DNA of 64,000 nucleotides from Erwinia aphidicola (GCF_024169515.1 NZ_JAMKCQ010000001.1:434001-498000), one strand, 5' to 3'; shown: positions 28,174-38,920, numbered from the stretch's first letter. Notes: generated by a model not told the origin, from the sequence alone. Numbers and translations: made by a program.

Positions 28174-29544
28174 ATGTCGCTACCGCCAACCGCCAATATT
28201 TTTACCGTCAGCCGTCTGAACAGCACAGTGCGCAAGCTGCTGGAGATGGAAATGGGCCAGGTCTGGCTGAGCGCGGAGATCTCGAATTTCTCCCAGCCCT
28301 CTTCCGGTCACTGGTACTTCACTCTGAAGGATGATGGTGCCCAGGTGCGCTGCGCGATGTTTCGCAACAGCAACCGCCGCGTCACCTTCCGCCCACAAAA
28401 CGGCCAGCAGATTCTGGTGCGTGCCACTATCACGCTGTATGAACCGCGCGGCGATTACCAGCTGATTGCCGAGAGCATGCAGCCGGCCGGCGATGGTCTG
28501 TTACAGCAGCAGTTCGAGCAGCTGAAGCAGCGCCTGATGGCCGAAGGTCTGTTTGAGCAGGGCCATAAGCAGCCACTGCCGGACCCGGCGCGTCAGGTTG
28601 GGGTCATCACCTCCGCCAGCGGTGCCGCGCTACACGACGTCCTGCGCGTGCTGCAGCGACGCGACCCGTCACTGCCGGTGGTCATCTACCCAACTCAGGT
28701 ACAGGGCAGCGATGCCCCCTCAGGCATCGTCAGGGCGATTGAGCTGGCGAACGCGCGCAATGAGTGTGATGTATTAATTGTCGGGCGCGGCGGCGGCTCG
28801 CTGGAAGATCTGTGGAGCTTTAACGACGAACGCGTGGCGCGGGCGATTTTTGCCAGCCGCATTCCAGTCGTTAGCGCCGTCGGCCATGAAACCGACGTTA
28901 CCATTGCCGATTTCGTCGCCGACCTGCGCGCGCCGACCCCTTCCGCCGCGGCGGAGCTGGTCAGCCGCAATCAGATTGAGCTGCTGCGCCAGCTGCAATC
29001 CCAGCAGCAGCGCATGGAAATGGCGATGGATTACTACCTTGCGCAGCAGCAGCGCACCTTCACGCGCCTGCAGCACCGCCTGCAGCAGCAGCACCCGCAG
29101 CTGCGCCTGGCACGCCAGCAGACGGCGCTGATGAAGCTGCAGCGCCGTCTGGACGACGCCGTGCAGCAGCGGCTGCGCCAGGCAACGCGCCAGCAGGAGC
29201 GGATCGGCCAGCGCCTGAACGCCATCCGCCCGGAGATGCGCATTGAGCGCGCCAGCCAGCAATTGCAGCAGTGGCACTACCGCCTGCAGCAGGCGATGCA
29301 GCAGCAGCTTAACGGCAACAAACAGCGCTTCGGCAACCTTGCCGCCCAGCTGGAGGGCGTCAGCCCGTTAGCGACGCTGGCACGCGGTTTCAGCGTCACC
29401 ACCGCCGCCGACGGCCAGGTGATCAAAAAAACCAAACAGCTGCACCCCGGCGACACGCTGAAAACCCGTCTTGACGACGGCTGGGTGGAGAGTGAAGTGA
29501 CCGCGATTACCCCGGTGAAAAAAACGCGCAGGCGCAGCGCCTGA
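28174..29544 (+). CDS. xseA: Exodeoxyribonuclease VII large subunit
   Basis: This 456-residue protein has an N-terminal OB fold ([20 protein letters not shown]), a catalytic domain with the conserved [16 protein letters not shown] and [15 protein letters not shown], and a long Gln/Arg-rich coiled coil (about residues 270-390), where many small XseB subunits bind. It degrades single-stranded DNA to acid-soluble oligonucleotides. It is divergent from guaB, and the partner xseB is not in the window. A GC-rich hairpin follows. Confidence 0.97.
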   Translation: MSLPPTANIFTVSRLNSTVRKLLEMEMGQVWLSAEISNFSQPSSGHWYFTLKDDGAQVRCAMFRNSNRRVTFRPQNGQQILVRATITLYEPRGDYQLIAESMQPAGDGLLQQQFEQLKQRLMAEGLFEQGHKQPLPDPARQVGVITSASGAALHDVLRVLQRRDPSLPVVIYPTQVQGSDAPSGIVRAIELANARNECDVLIVGRGGGSLEDLWSFNDERVARAIFASRIPVVSAVGHETDVTIADFVADLRAPTPSAAAELVSRNQIELLRQLQSQQQRMEMAMDYYLAQQQRTFTRLQHRLQQQHPQLRLARQQTALMKLQRRLDDAVQQRLRQATRQQERIGQRLNAIRPEMRIERASQQLQQWHYRLQQAMQQQLNGNKQRFGNLAAQLEGVSPLATLARGFSVTTAADGQVIKKTKQLHPGDTLKTRLDDGWVESEVTAITPVKKTRRRSA

Positions 29545-29548
29545 AGCC

Positions 29549-29567
29549 AGGAGGGTTCTGCCCTCCT
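29549..29567 (+). terminator. Hairpin terminator after xseA
   Basis: AGGAGGG (29549-29555) pairs with CCCTCCT (29561-29567), followed by CTTCCCCCC rather than a true T run. Five bases separate it from the xseA stop. It is a moderate candidate. Confidence 0.6.
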
Positions 29568-29643
29568 CTTCCCCCCATTTCCCCCATTCGGCCCACGCGA
29601 AACTATACTTGTCTGACATTCCTCGTTAAGCAAGGAGCCTGTT

Positions 29644-30660
29644 ATGCCTTATGGTGTGATCCCCCCGTATATCCTGCGCAAGATTATTGACCACGGTTCT
29701 TCCCGCCAGCAGAGCTGCGCGCGTCAGACGTTGACCCACGTACAGACCCTGATGAATGAGAGCTGGCAGACGCCGCACTCAGCCACCACCGCCACGCCGG
29801 GCAGCGTACAGCGTGAAATCTACGATGCCGGGCAGACGCAGAGCCTGCCGGGCACGCTGGTGCGCAGTGCCAGCCAGCCCGCCGCTGGCGATGTGGCGGT
29901 GAACGAAGCCTGGGAATACCTCGGTATTACCTATGATTTTTTCTGGCACGCCTACCAGCGCAACTCCCTGGATAACAAGGGCCTGACGCTGCTTGGCACG
30001 GTCCACTACGGTAAGGATTACCAGAATGCCTTCTGGAACGGGCAGCAGATGGTGTTTGGTGACGGCGATGGCGAAATCTTTAACCGCTTTACCATCGCAC
30101 TCGATGTGGTGGGCCACGAGCTGGCGCACGGCGTGACGGAAAACGAGGCCGGGCTGATCTATTTCGAACAGGCCGGGGCGCTCAACGAGTCGCTGTCCGA
30201 TGTGTTCGGCGTGCTGGTCAAGCAGTATCACCTGCAACAGAGTGCCGACCAGGCCAACTGGCTGATTGGCGAGGGGCTGCTGGCGGAGGGGATTAAGGGG
30301 CGCGGCCTGCGCTCGATGTCCGAGCCGGGCACCGCCTACGACGATCCGCTGCTGGGTAAAGATCCCCAGCCCGGCCATATGCGCGATTACATTCAGACGC
30401 GCGACGATAACGGCGGCGTGCACCTTAATTCCGGCATCCCCAACCGCGCCTTCTACCTGGCCGCCGTGGCGTTGGGCGGCTTCGCGTGGGAGCTGGCGGG
30501 CTATGCCTGGTACGATACGGTCTGCGATAAAACGCTGCCGCAGAATGCCGATTTCAAAACCTTCGCGCAGTTCACTATTCGCCACGGCGAGAAACGCTTT
30601 AACCAGGCCACGGCGGCGGCGATTGAGGAGGCCTGGAAACAGGTGGGTGTGCTGACATGA
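29644..30660 (+). CDS. Protealysin-type M4 (thermolysin family) metalloprotease
   Basis: The 338-residue zinc protease has HELAH (158-162) with catalytic Glu159, the third zinc ligand Glu182 in NESLSD and the active-site His261 in VHLNSG. The N-terminus starts with the short propeptide PYGVIPPYIL typical of protealysins, and there is no signal peptide, unlike secreted thermolysins. Serratia protealysin cleaves actin and OmpX and has been linked to invasion. The stop overlaps the start of the emfourin gene by 3 bases, so enzyme and inhibitor are made together. No secretion system is nearby. Confidence 0.93.
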   Translation: MPYGVIPPYILRKIIDHGSSRQQSCARQTLTHVQTLMNESWQTPHSATTATPGSVQREIYDAGQTQSLPGTLVRSASQPAAGDVAVNEAWEYLGITYDFFWHAYQRNSLDNKGLTLLGTVHYGKDYQNAFWNGQQMVFGDGDGEIFNRFTIALDVVGHELAHGVTENEAGLIYFEQAGALNESLSDVFGVLVKQYHLQQSADQANWLIGEGLLAEGIKGRGLRSMSEPGTAYDDPLLGKDPQPGHMRDYIQTRDDNGGVHLNSGIPNRAFYLAAVALGGFAWELAGYAWYDTVCDKTLPQNADFKTFAQFTIRHGEKRFNQATAAAIEEAWKQVGVLT

Positions 30661-30983
30661 AACAGCCAGAATTAAGCGATGACGCGATTATCGATGTGGC
30701 GCGTGAAGGGGGCTTTGCCATGATACCTAAGCTGGCTGAGCCACGCCGTTTTGCGCTGTCGCAGCTGGCGGCAGCGCAGAAAGAGCGGGTGTGCGAGGTG
30801 ATGCGCCAGGCGCTTCCGCTGGGCGAACCGGAAGACCACCAGGCCGCGCTGGGGCGCGGCGACCAGCGCTATTTTCGTATTCAGATAAGCTACAGCACGC
30901 AGCAGTCCGCAGGCGCTATCGTGATACTGATCCCCGAACAGCTGGCGCCGCCGGAGCTGGAATCGCTGTGGCGCGATGGCTAA
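30657..30983 (+). CDS. Emfourin, protealysin inhibitor
   Basis: The 108-residue protein starts inside the last codon of the protease gene (ATGA overlap). It carries VAREGGFAMIPKL near residue 13 and a small alpha/beta layout (RYFRIQISYST, AIVILIPEQ), matching emfourin. Emfourins are cytosolic protein inhibitors of protealysin-like proteases, encoded just downstream of them. The overlap keeps inhibitor supply coupled to enzyme supply. The identity rests on motif and position. Confidence 0.85.
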   Translation: MKQPELSDDAIIDVAREGGFAMIPKLAEPRRFALSQLAAAQKERVCEVMRQALPLGEPEDHQAALGRGDQRYFRIQISYSTQQSAGAIVILIPEQLAPPELESLWRDG

Positions 30984-30994
30984 CAGGCAAAAAA

Positions 30995-31020
30995 ATACCC
31001 CTTCATCGCTGAAGGGGTAT
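30995..31020 (-). terminator. Terminator between emfourin and gcd
   Basis: ATACCCCTTCA pairs with TGAAGGGGTAT around TCGC. On the minus strand TTTTT follows, so it ends gcd; it may act both ways for the convergent protease operon. Confidence 0.92.
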
Positions 31021-31054
31021 GCGTGACATCAGGTTAGCGGCCAGGCCGCTGCCA

Positions 31055-33490
31055 TTAGTTGTCCAGTGCGTAAGCGATCACGTAATCACCACGGTCCGGC
31101 GACTGACGAGCGCCGCCTGCGGAGATCAGGATGTACTGCTTACCGGTTTTCGGTGATTTGTAGCTGATTGGGCCACCCTGGCTGCCCACTGGCAGACGGG
31201 CTTTCCACACTTCTTTACCGGTAGAGGTATCGAAGGCGCGCAGGTAGTAATCCTGAGTGCCTGCGATGAACACCAGGCCACCCTGGGTTGCCAGCGTGCC
31301 GCCCAGAGTCGGCATACCCACCGGCATTGGCGCACGCATTTTGATACCAAATGGACCGGTATCCTGCACGGTACCGACTGGCACCTGCCAGACGATTTTC
31401 TGCGTCTTCATGTCAATCGCCGACAGCGTACCGAACGGCGGCTTCTGGCAAGGGATGCCCAGCGGCGACATAAAGCGGTTTTTATTCACCGCGTACGGCG
31501 TGCCTTTCATCGGCACCAGGCCCATGCCGGTATTCACGGCTTCACCACCGTTACTGACCGCACCATCTTTCGCTGGCGCTGCTGGCACCATCTGCTGCCA
31601 GAGGCCCAGGCGCATATCGTTGACGAAGATCAGGTTATTGTTCGGGTCGGTCGACAGGCTGCCCCAGTTCATCCCGCCCAGAGAGCCAGGGAAGCTGAGT
31701 GACTTATCGGTACCCGGCGGCGTGTAGAGTCCGGAATAACGCATGGATTTGAAGCTGATACGGCAGGCCAGCTGATCAAACGGCGTGGCGCCCCACATAT
31801 CCGACTCGGTCAGCGTTTCGTTGCCGATTTGCGGCATGCCTACTGAGCGCGGCTGGGTTTTAGCATACTGCTCGTTCGGGATGTTAGCCTGCGGAACCGG
31901 CTGTTCAACCACGTCAGTCAGCGGCTTGCCGGTTTGACGATCCAGCACGTAGATCTGACCAGACTTGGTGCCAATGACCACCGCTGGCGTGGTGCTGCCA
32001 TCTTTATGCGGGAAGTTAATCAGGCTTGGCTGCATCGGCAGGTCGAAGTCCCACAGATCGTTATGCACGGTCTGATAAACCCACTTCTCTTTACCGGTGG
32101 TGGCGTCCACGGCCAGTACGGAGGCACCGTATTTGTGGTCCAGCTTGGTGCGATTGACGCCCCACAGGTCAACAGACGAGCTGCCCATCGGAATGAACAC
32201 GGTGTTCATATCGGGATCGTAAGACATGGGTGCCCAGGAGTTAGGCGTGCTGCGGGTGAAGTGCTCGCCCGGCATCAGGATCGCATTCGGGTCGTCTTTG
32301 CCTGGGTCGAACGCCCAGCGCATTTTACCGGTGATGACGTCAAAGCCACGCATCACGCCGCCAGGCATATCGGTGCTAACGTTGTCCGCCACGCGGCCAC
32401 CGACCACAACGGTGGTGCCGGCCAGCGTCGGTGCCGACGTCAGTACATAGCTCGGATCTTTGGCTTCGCCCATACCTTCCAGCAGGTTAACGCTGCCGTT
32501 GTTACCGAAGTCTGCACAGAACTTACCGGTATCAGCGTCTAAGGCAATCAGACGGCTGTCGATGGTGTTCATCAGAATACGGCGCTGACAGGCCGCACCG
32601 GCAGGCAGGTCGATTGCCGCCGGAGGAACAGATCCCGGTACTTTAGGCTGCGTCAGTGGCTGGGTAGCATCAAAGTAAGCCAGGCCACGGCAGCGCATCC
32701 AGACCGAGGATTTCGCATTGATGTCCGCTTTCCAGATCTGCTTGCCGCTGTCGGCTTCCACTGCAATCACATTGTTATGCGGAGTACAGAGGAACACGGT
32801 GTTGCCGACCTGCAGAGGTGTCTGCTGGTCTTCTGCGCCGTTACCGTCCGGGCTGAGTGGCGTATCGCCAGTGTGGAAAGTCCAGGCCACTTTCAGATCT
32901 TTCACGTTATCGCGGGTGATCTGGTCCAGCGCCACAAAGCGGCTGCCGCCCGGGGTGTTGCCGTAGTTATCCCAGTTTTTCTGCTCGGCGGATTTATCCA
33001 CCGGAACCAGCGGCAGCTCCTGACCGTTTGCTGCCACGGTCGGATGCGGCTGGAACATGCCATATACAGTTGCCAGCAGGCCAACCACCATCACCGCGCT
33101 CAGGCCATAGGCCACTTTCGCCGCGGGTGCTTTACCCTCACGCTTGCGCAGTGCCGGGAAGGTGATCAGCGCCAGCAGGAACATGCCTGCCGGGAACATC
33201 AGGCGCGAAACCAGCTGCCAGAAGTCGAGACCGGCATCCTGCACTGCCCAGATCAGGGTACCGATAAATACCAGCGCAAAAATCAGTACCGCAGAAGATT
33301 TGCGGCGGAAGAACTGAACGGCGGAAATCACGATGAGGATGCCGGCAATAACGAAATACCAGCTACCACCAAGTGAGGCTAATTTCCCACCACCAATGAC
33401 AAAGTAGAGGCCCGTTGCCAGCAAGATTAAGCCCAGCAAGAAGCACCACAAGCCCAGCCATTTAGATGACCCGGCAGTTGATTGAGGCAT
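31055..33490 (-). CDS. gcd: Membrane-bound PQQ-dependent glucose dehydrogenase
   Basis: The 811-residue enzyme has about five N-terminal membrane helices (to about residue 150) and a periplasmic eight-bladed propeller of tryptophan-docking repeats: KQIWKADI, KEKWVYQT, QKIVWQVP, KEVWKARL. It oxidises glucose to gluconolactone in the periplasm, passing electrons to ubiquinone, and acidifies the surroundings, which underlies mineral phosphate release in plant-associated bacteria. PQQ synthesis genes are not in the window. AGGAG lies 10 bases before the ATG. E. coli Gcd is 796 residues but is encoded elsewhere. Confidence 0.96.
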   Translation of the reverse strand: MPQSTAGSSKWLGLWCFLLGLILLATGLYFVIGGGKLASLGGSWYFVIAGILIVISAVQFFRRKSSAVLIFALVFIGTLIWAVQDAGLDFWQLVSRLMFPAGMFLLALITFPALRKREGKAPAAKVAYGLSAVMVVGLLATVYGMFQPHPTVAANGQELPLVPVDKSAEQKNWDNYGNTPGGSRFVALDQITRDNVKDLKVAWTFHTGDTPLSPDGNGAEDQQTPLQVGNTVFLCTPHNNVIAVEADSGKQIWKADINAKSSVWMRCRGLAYFDATQPLTQPKVPGSVPPAAIDLPAGAACQRRILMNTIDSRLIALDADTGKFCADFGNNGSVNLLEGMGEAKDPSYVLTSAPTLAGTTVVVGGRVADNVSTDMPGGVMRGFDVITGKMRWAFDPGKDDPNAILMPGEHFTRSTPNSWAPMSYDPDMNTVFIPMGSSSVDLWGVNRTKLDHKYGASVLAVDATTGKEKWVYQTVHNDLWDFDLPMQPSLINFPHKDGSTTPAVVIGTKSGQIYVLDRQTGKPLTDVVEQPVPQANIPNEQYAKTQPRSVGMPQIGNETLTESDMWGATPFDQLACRISFKSMRYSGLYTPPGTDKSLSFPGSLGGMNWGSLSTDPNNNLIFVNDMRLGLWQQMVPAAPAKDGAVSNGGEAVNTGMGLVPMKGTPYAVNKNRFMSPLGIPCQKPPFGTLSAIDMKTQKIVWQVPVGTVQDTGPFGIKMRAPMPVGMPTLGGTLATQGGLVFIAGTQDYYLRAFDTSTGKEVWKARLPVGSQGGPISYKSPKTGKQYILISAGGARQSPDRGDYVIAYALDN

Positions 33491-33748
33491 AGCAGAAATA
33501 CTCCTGGAGAATAAGGCGCAGCAATGTTTAACGTCTTATTTTTATTAACATGTTTCACGGGATGGCCCGTCCTGCGTTTGTTGCTGGCGCTCGTCACTCA
33601 CGGCAGGCATGGCTGAGCACCCGTAACAAACGGCAGGATTGTACCACCAGGTTCATAATACGATAAACAGAAAATTAACAAGCCGTCTATGTTTGATAAC
33701 TATAGAAGGAAATTCGCACAGAATGATAAAGGTGATAGTTGCCGGGGT

Positions 33749-33973
33749 TTACGGAGTTCCGGCGGGCAGTAGCAGCAGCCGTCTCTTCGAGATCAGGCCG
33801 TGACCGTGCTGACAAAAATAGTCGACCGCGCCGCAGGCTTTCAGGACCTGTAATGGTTTCTGGCAGTCGGGGCAGCAGGCAATAGCGGGGATAGCGCGCT
33901 GGCAGCGATCGCAGTAAAACTGCTCAGCCATCGCGGTGAGTGGGTGCTGACAAACGGGGCAAGAAAGTGACAT
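33749..33973 (-). CDS. yfgJ: YfgJ zinc-ribbon protein
   Basis: This 74-residue protein has three CxxC pairs (CPVC, CDRC, CPDC) and the conserved block LQVLKACGAVDYFCQHGHGL shared with E. coli YfgJ. It should bind one or two zinc ions. Its function is unknown. The start is the second of two ATGs (33973): AGGAG abuts the first but is 6 bases from the second. It lies just upstream of der, as in E. coli, separated by one dispersed repeat. Confidence 0.92.
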   Translation of the reverse strand: MSLSCPVCQHPLTAMAEQFYCDRCQRAIPAIACCPDCQKPLQVLKACGAVDYFCQHGHGLISKRRLLLLPAGTP

Positions 33974-34011
33974 CGGCATCTCCTTTACTTAAGCGCGGCA
34001 CCAAAAACAAA

Positions 34012-34041
34012 GGGTTGACCCCAAAAGCGGTCAACCCCTAC
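34012..34041. repeat. Dispersed hairpin repeat between yfgJ and der
   Basis: GGGTTGACC pairs with GGTCAACCC around CCAAAAGC and is followed by CTAC. This is the stem variant shared with the copy at 59488-59514. It lies between the der start side and yfgJ. Confidence 0.85.
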
Positions 34042-34078
34042 TTTACACGCTGGCGAGGCTATCAGGCCCCCTTGCGGA

Positions 34079-35578
34079 TCAACGTTTGTTCTTTTTGAGA
34101 TGGCTCATTAAGCGTTGACGTTTACGCTGCTGGTTTGGCGTCAGCAGGTTGCGCTTACCTTCGTACGGGTTGTCACCCTCTTTGAACTGAATACGGATTG
34201 GCGTACCCATAATTTCCAGCGAGCGGCGGAAATAGTTCATCAGATAGCGCTTGTAGGAATCCGGCAGGTCTTTCACCTGGTTACCGTGGATCACCACAAT
34301 CGGCGGGTTATAGCCTCCGGCGTGGGCATACTTCAGCTTCACGCGGCGGCTGCGCACCATCGGTGGCTGATGGTCGTCGGCCGCCATGTTCATGATGCGC
34401 GTCAGCATCGAGGTGTTCACGCGACGGGTAGAACAGTCGTAGGCTTCGGTCACGGATTCAAACAGGTTACCGACGCCGCTGCCGTGCAGGGCGGAGATAA
34501 AGTGAATGCGCGCGAAGTCGATAAAGCCCAGACGGTAGTCCAGCTGCTCTTTCACTTCGTCGCGGATCTCCTGTGACAGGCCATCCCACTTGTTAACCAC
34601 GATAACCAGTGAGCGCCCACTATTCAGGATAAAGCCGAGCAGCGAGAGATCCTGATCGGAAATCCCCTCGTGAGCATCAATCACCAGCAGCACAACGTTG
34701 GCATCTTCAATCGCTTTCAGGGTTTTGATGACCGAGAACTTTTCTACGGTTTCGGTAATTTTCCCGCGCTTACGCACCCCGGCTGTGTCAATCAGGACAT
34801 ATTCACGTCCGTCACGCTCCATCGGAATGTAGATGCTGTCGCGGGTGGTGCCCGGCATGTCGTAAACCACCACGCGTTCTTCACCGAGGATACGGTTAGT
34901 GAGCGTTGACTTACCGACGTTCGGACGCCCGACGATAGCCAGCTTGATCGGCAGATCCAGCGGGTTAAAGTCATCTTCTTCATCTTCCGGCGTTTCGCCG
35001 TTAGCTTTGGCTTCTTTCGCCGCGAACTCTGCCCAGTAGGCTTCGTTCTCTTCTTCTTCGGTCAGTTCCGCCTCGGGCGCAACTTCGTCCATCCACGGCA
35101 GCAGCACCAGCTCCAGCAGGCTGGTAACACCGCGCCCGTGTGACGCGGCAATCGCGTGGATTTCACCCAGACCGAGCGACCAGAAGTCGGTGACGGCGGA
35201 ATCCGCGTCCAGACCATCGGTTTTGTTCGCCACGATAAAGGTTGGCTTGTCGCGCGCGCGCAGGTGCTTGGCGATGGCGGTATCAGCAGGCATCAGCCCG
35301 GCACGCGCATCGACCATAAACAGAACCACGTCGGCTTCTTCAATCGCCAGCAGCGACTGTTCCGCCATGCGTGTTTCCACGCCCTCTTCGTTACCGTCGA
35401 TACCGCCGGTATCGATACAGATAAACTCACGCCCTTCAATTTCAGCGCGACCATATTTGCGGTCTCGAGTAAGCCCAGGAAAATCCGCCACCAGCGCATC
35501 TCGCGTGCGCGTTAAACGGTTAAACAGGGTGGATTTTCCCACATTGGGACGCCCGACAAGCGCGACCACAGGTACCAT
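34079..35578 (-). CDS. der: Ribosome-assembly GTPase Der (EngA)
   Basis: The 499-residue protein has two tandem GTPase domains, each with GRPNVGKST (near residues 8 and 216), DxxG and NKxD motifs (NKTDG, NKWDG), and a C-terminal KH-like domain ending [11 protein letters not shown]. An acidic linker ([12 protein letters not shown]) joins the G domains. It is essential for 50S subunit maturation. bamB lies upstream on the same strand with a terminator between, so der probably has its own promoter near 35580-35700. Confidence 0.98.
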   Translation of the reverse strand: MVPVVALVGRPNVGKSTLFNRLTRTRDALVADFPGLTRDRKYGRAEIEGREFICIDTGGIDGNEEGVETRMAEQSLLAIEEADVVLFMVDARAGLMPADTAIAKHLRARDKPTFIVANKTDGLDADSAVTDFWSLGLGEIHAIAASHGRGVTSLLELVLLPWMDEVAPEAELTEEEENEAYWAEFAAKEAKANGETPEDEEDDFNPLDLPIKLAIVGRPNVGKSTLTNRILGEERVVVYDMPGTTRDSIYIPMERDGREYVLIDTAGVRKRGKITETVEKFSVIKTLKAIEDANVVLLVIDAHEGISDQDLSLLGFILNSGRSLVIVVNKWDGLSQEIRDEVKEQLDYRLGFIDFARIHFISALHGSGVGNLFESVTEAYDCSTRRVNTSMLTRIMNMAADDHQPPMVRSRRVKLKYAHAGGYNPPIVVIHGNQVKDLPDSYKRYLMNYFRRSLEIMGTPIRIQFKEGDNPYEGKRNLLTPNQQRKRQRLMSHLKKNKR

Positions 35579-35700
35579 AGTGAAGCCTCATAACTAAAAA
35601 ATAAGCGCCTGGCTGCGATTTTATTCGCGCTGCAGGCAGATAAACTGCCGCTCTACTCAGGCCGATGGCGCCTAGAATAACACGCCTTGGATAAAACAAA

Positions 35701-35726
35701 ACGGCCCCTTGTGATCAAGGAGCCGT
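35701..35726 (-). terminator. Terminator after bamB
   Basis: ACGGCCCCTTG pairs with CAAGGAGCCGT around TGAT, with one mismatch. On the minus strand TTTTGTTTTA follows. It lies 35 bases past the bamB stop. Confidence 0.88.
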
Positions 35727-35761
35727 ATTTACCCTGACTACGGGTAGCAGATCGCAGCAGA

Positions 35762-36943
35762 TTAACGCGTAATCGCGTAAACCTCACCGTCTTTGGACTG
35801 GATCAGCAGCTTGTCGCTGGCCACCACTGGCTCAGTCTGGAAGCCGGAGCTGTCCAGTTTCTGCTGCGCCACAAAGCGGCCATCGTCGGTGTTAAGCCAG
35901 TGCAGGTAACCTTCCGCATCACCCACCACCAGGTAGCCGTTGTACAGCACCGGGGAGGTCAGGTTACGGTGCAGCAGATCGCTCTGGCGCCAGAGGGTTA
36001 CGCCACCGTCGGTGTTCAGGGCGATCACGCGGTCATCCTGATCCACCAGATAGATGCGGCCACCGTCAACGATCATATCGTGTACCGAGCCGATTTCGCG
36101 CTTCCACATGATCTGGCCGGAACGCAGATCCAGCGCCGTCAGGTTACCGTTGTAGGCCAGGGCATACACCACGCCATTGACGATAACCGGGGTGGTATCG
36201 ACATCGGCCAGGCGGTCGATTTCGGTCGCGCCGCTTGGCTGGGAAATACGCTGCTGCCAGATAATCTGGCCCTGGTTGAGGATCACGGCGCTCACGCGGC
36301 CGTTATCACCACCCACTATGGCGGCGCCGAATGCGGTCGATGGCGCAGACTCACCGCGCAGGCTCAGGGCCGGCACGTCGAGGTTAACGGTCCATTTTAC
36401 GCTGCCGCTGGTTTGATCAAGACCCTGCAACATGCCGTTGCTGGTGTGAACCAGCACCAGGCCATCGCTGACCACCGGGCGGGATAACACTTCACCGGCC
36501 GCTTTGGTCTGCCACGCCACGGAGCCATCGCTGGTGTTCAGGGCATAAACCTGGCCGCGCTCGCTGCCCACGTAGACGTGGCCCGCATCAACGGTCAGGC
36601 CGCCAGAGAGCAGCGCCGGGATATTGCTGGAGAAGAAACCGGTTTTTTCTGCCAGGTCCACTTTCCACTGTTCTTTGCCGTCGCCGGAGTTCAGCGCCTT
36701 GACGATGCCATGACGGTCAGCCGCATACACGGTATTTTCCGCCCAGGCCGGGTGCAGGTTAGAGTAGAAATCCCCCACTCCGTTGCCCACCGAGGTGCTC
36801 CAGACTTTTTCCGGCTCGAACTGATTCTGAACGGTTGGCAGCGGCGACATTTTAACCACGTCTTCTTCACCGCTAAACCATGAACATCCGCTAAGTAAGG
36901 TGACTGACATCAGTCCCGGCAGAAGTAACTTACGCAATTCCAT
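35762..36943 (-). CDS. bamB: Outer-membrane assembly lipoprotein BamB
   Basis: The 393-residue lipoprotein has a signal peptide with lipobox LLSGCSW (Cys about residue 20) and an eight-bladed beta-propeller of PQQ-like repeats (GKEQWKVDL, GSVAWQTKA, GSVKWTVNL, GQIMWKREI). It belongs to the Bam complex that folds outer-membrane proteins and binds BamA POTRA domains. ATG 36943 has AGAGGGA upstream and matches the 392-residue E. coli protein; the longer frame to 36979 does not. It lies in the hisS-yfgM-bamB run. Confidence 0.97.
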   Translation of the reverse strand: MELRKLLLPGLMSVTLLSGCSWFSGEEDVVKMSPLPTVQNQFEPEKVWSTSVGNGVGDFYSNLHPAWAENTVYAADRHGIVKALNSGDGKEQWKVDLAEKTGFFSSNIPALLSGGLTVDAGHVYVGSERGQVYALNTSDGSVAWQTKAAGEVLSRPVVSDGLVLVHTSNGMLQGLDQTSGSVKWTVNLDVPALSLRGESAPSTAFGAAIVGGDNGRVSAVILNQGQIIWQQRISQPSGATEIDRLADVDTTPVIVNGVVYALAYNGNLTALDLRSGQIMWKREIGSVHDMIVDGGRIYLVDQDDRVIALNTDGGVTLWRQSDLLHRNLTSPVLYNGYLVVGDAEGYLHWLNTDDGRFVAQQKLDSSGFQTEPVVASDKLLIQSKDGEVYAITR

Positions 36944-36987
36944 GAAATCCCTCTTGTGCCTTGAAGGCCAAATGTACAAGGAGCTAT

Positions 36988-37608
36988 TTAGCCCGGCAGA
37001 TTATTCACTTTCATTTGCAGCATCTCTTTCAGCGTCGAAGAGGCGTCAGAATCAATGCCTTTAGTCCACGCATCGCGTGCACCCTTCGCGTCGCCTTTGC
37101 TGAGCAGTGCTTCACCGCGCACGTCAGCCACGATCGCTGTCCAGCCGTCGCCTTTCACGCTTTCCAGCGTTTTCAGCACTTCATCCGGCTGCTTCTGCTG
37201 CAGCTGAATGCGCGCCAGGCGCAGATTCAGTACCGCCTGCAGATTCGCATCTTTGGTATCTTTCAAACCGCTTTGCAGCTGGGCTGCGGCTTTGTCGAGC
37301 TGGTTAGCATCAACATAGCGTTTCGCCAGGTCGAGAGAAGCCAGCGCGCCATAAGTATTGCTGTTATCGCTGGCGAATTTCGCTGCGGCCTCCAGCGTGG
37401 CGGGTTTGCTGGCATCCAGTGCCGAGGTCACCTGCTGATAGGCCGCAGAGGTTTCACGTGAACCGCTGTCCTGATGGCTGCTCCAGTAACGCCAGCCGAC
37501 CAGTGCGCCCACGCCCAGCACCACGCCAACTACCAGCGCTTTGCCGTTCTGTGCGAAGAAGTTCTTCAGCGCATCTACCTGCTCGTTTTCGTTGCTATAT
37601 ACTTCCAC
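36988..37608 (-). CDS. yfgM: YfgM, periplasmic ancillary SecYEG translocon subunit
   Basis: The 206-residue protein has a short cytoplasmic N-terminus, one membrane helix (ALVVGVVLGVGALVGWRYW, about 24-42) and a periplasmic TPR-like domain. In E. coli, YfgM joins PpiD at the Sec translocon and also affects RcsB stability. Length and gene order (hisS-yfgM-bamB) are identical to E. coli. Confidence 0.96.
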   Translation of the reverse strand: MEVYSNENEQVDALKNFFAQNGKALVVGVVLGVGALVGWRYWSSHQDSGSRETSAAYQQVTSALDASKPATLEAAAKFASDNSNTYGALASLDLAKRYVDANQLDKAAAQLQSGLKDTKDANLQAVLNLRLARIQLQQKQPDEVLKTLESVKGDGWTAIVADVRGEALLSKGDAKGARDAWTKGIDSDASSTLKEMLQMKVNNLPG

Positions 37609-37642
37609 GCAATCCTACTCCTTTAAATCGTGCCGTCAGGGC

Positions 37643-38920
37643 TTAGCGCTGTAACATCGAGGCCAGCGTGGATGCAGCATCACACTGCGCCAGCGTCTGC
37701 TGCTCGCCGTTACGTAAATCTTTGATGACCAGCTGGCCGTTAGCCACTTCGTCTTCGCCGAGTACCAGTGCAATGCGGGCGCCCCACTTATCTGCCCGGG
37801 CAAACTGCTTCTTGAAGTTACCGCCGCCAAAGTTCGTCATCAGCTTCAGCTCTGGCAGCGCATCACGCAGCTGTTCAGCCAGCAGCATCGCCGCACTCTG
37901 CACGCCCTGACCTGAAGCGATAACATAGACATCAACAATGCGCGTCGGTTCAAATTCCGGGTTAACGGCCTGCACCAGCAGAACCAGGCGCTCCAGGCCC
38001 ATGGCAAAGCCCACGGCCGGCGTGGCACGTCCACCCAGCTGTTCTACCAGACCATCGTAGCGGCCACCGGCACAGACCGTGCCCTGCGCGCCGAGGCTGC
38101 TGGTGACCCACTCAAACACGGTACGGTTATAGTAATCGAGGCCGCGCACCAGGCGCTGGTTCACGCTGTAGGCAATGCCCGCCGCATCCAGCAGGCTGCA
38201 CAGCCCGGTGAAATGCGCGCGCGACTCTTCATCCAGATAATCGCCCAGCGTTGGCGCATCGTTCAGCAGCGCCTGCACGTCCGGATTTTTGCTGTCCAGC
38301 ACGCGCAGCGGATTGCTGTACATGCGGCGCTTGCAGTCTTCGTCCAGCACCTCTACGTGCTGCTCCAGGAAGGCCACCAGCGCATCGCGATAGTTGGCGC
38401 GGGCTTCCAGCGAACCGATAGAGTTCAGCTCCAGGCGCACGTGCTCAGCGATGCCCAGCGCTTTCCACCAGCGGGCGGTCATCATGATCAGCTCAGCGTC
38501 AATGTCCGGGCCTTGCAGGCCAAACACTTCGGCACCAATCTGGTGGAACTGGCGGTAGCGGCCTTTCTGCGGGCGCTCGTAGCGGAACATCGGGCCGATG
38601 TACCACAGACGCTGTTCCTGATTGTACAGCAGACCGTGTTCAATGCCGGCGCGCACGCAGCCTGCGGTCCCTTCCGGGCGCAGCGTCAGGCTTTCGCCGT
38701 TGCGGTCGTCAAAGGTATACATCTCTTTTTCAACCACGTCGGTCACTTCACCGATAGCGCGCTTGAATAACGGGGTCTGCTCTACAATCGGCAAGCGGAT
38801 TTCGCTAAAGCCGTAGCTGCCCAGAACCTGCTTGAGGATCTGTTCAATACGCTGCCACACCACGGTATCAGCCGGTAAATAGTCGTTCATGCCACGAATG
38901 GCCTGGATATTCTTCGCCAC
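37643..38920 (-). CDS. hisS: Histidyl-tRNA synthetase
   Basis: This 425-residue class II synthetase has motif 2 ([18 protein letters not shown]), the histidine-A motifs ([13 protein letters not shown]) and motif 3 ([14 protein letters not shown]), plus a C-terminal anticodon-binding domain. It charges tRNA-His. It is between ispG and yfgM, as in E. coli (424 residues). Confidence 0.98.
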   Translation of the reverse strand: MAKNIQAIRGMNDYLPADTVVWQRIEQILKQVLGSYGFSEIRLPIVEQTPLFKRAIGEVTDVVEKEMYTFDDRNGESLTLRPEGTAGCVRAGIEHGLLYNQEQRLWYIGPMFRYERPQKGRYRQFHQIGAEVFGLQGPDIDAELIMMTARWWKALGIAEHVRLELNSIGSLEARANYRDALVAFLEQHVEVLDEDCKRRMYSNPLRVLDSKNPDVQALLNDAPTLGDYLDEESRAHFTGLCSLLDAAGIAYSVNQRLVRGLDYYNRTVFEWVTSSLGAQGTVCAGGRYDGLVEQLGGRATPAVGFAMGLERLVLLVQAVNPEFEPTRIVDVYVIASGQGVQSAAMLLAEQLRDALPELKLMTNFGGGNFKKQFARADKWGARIALVLGEDEVANGQLVIKDLRNGEQQTLAQCDAASTLASMLQR

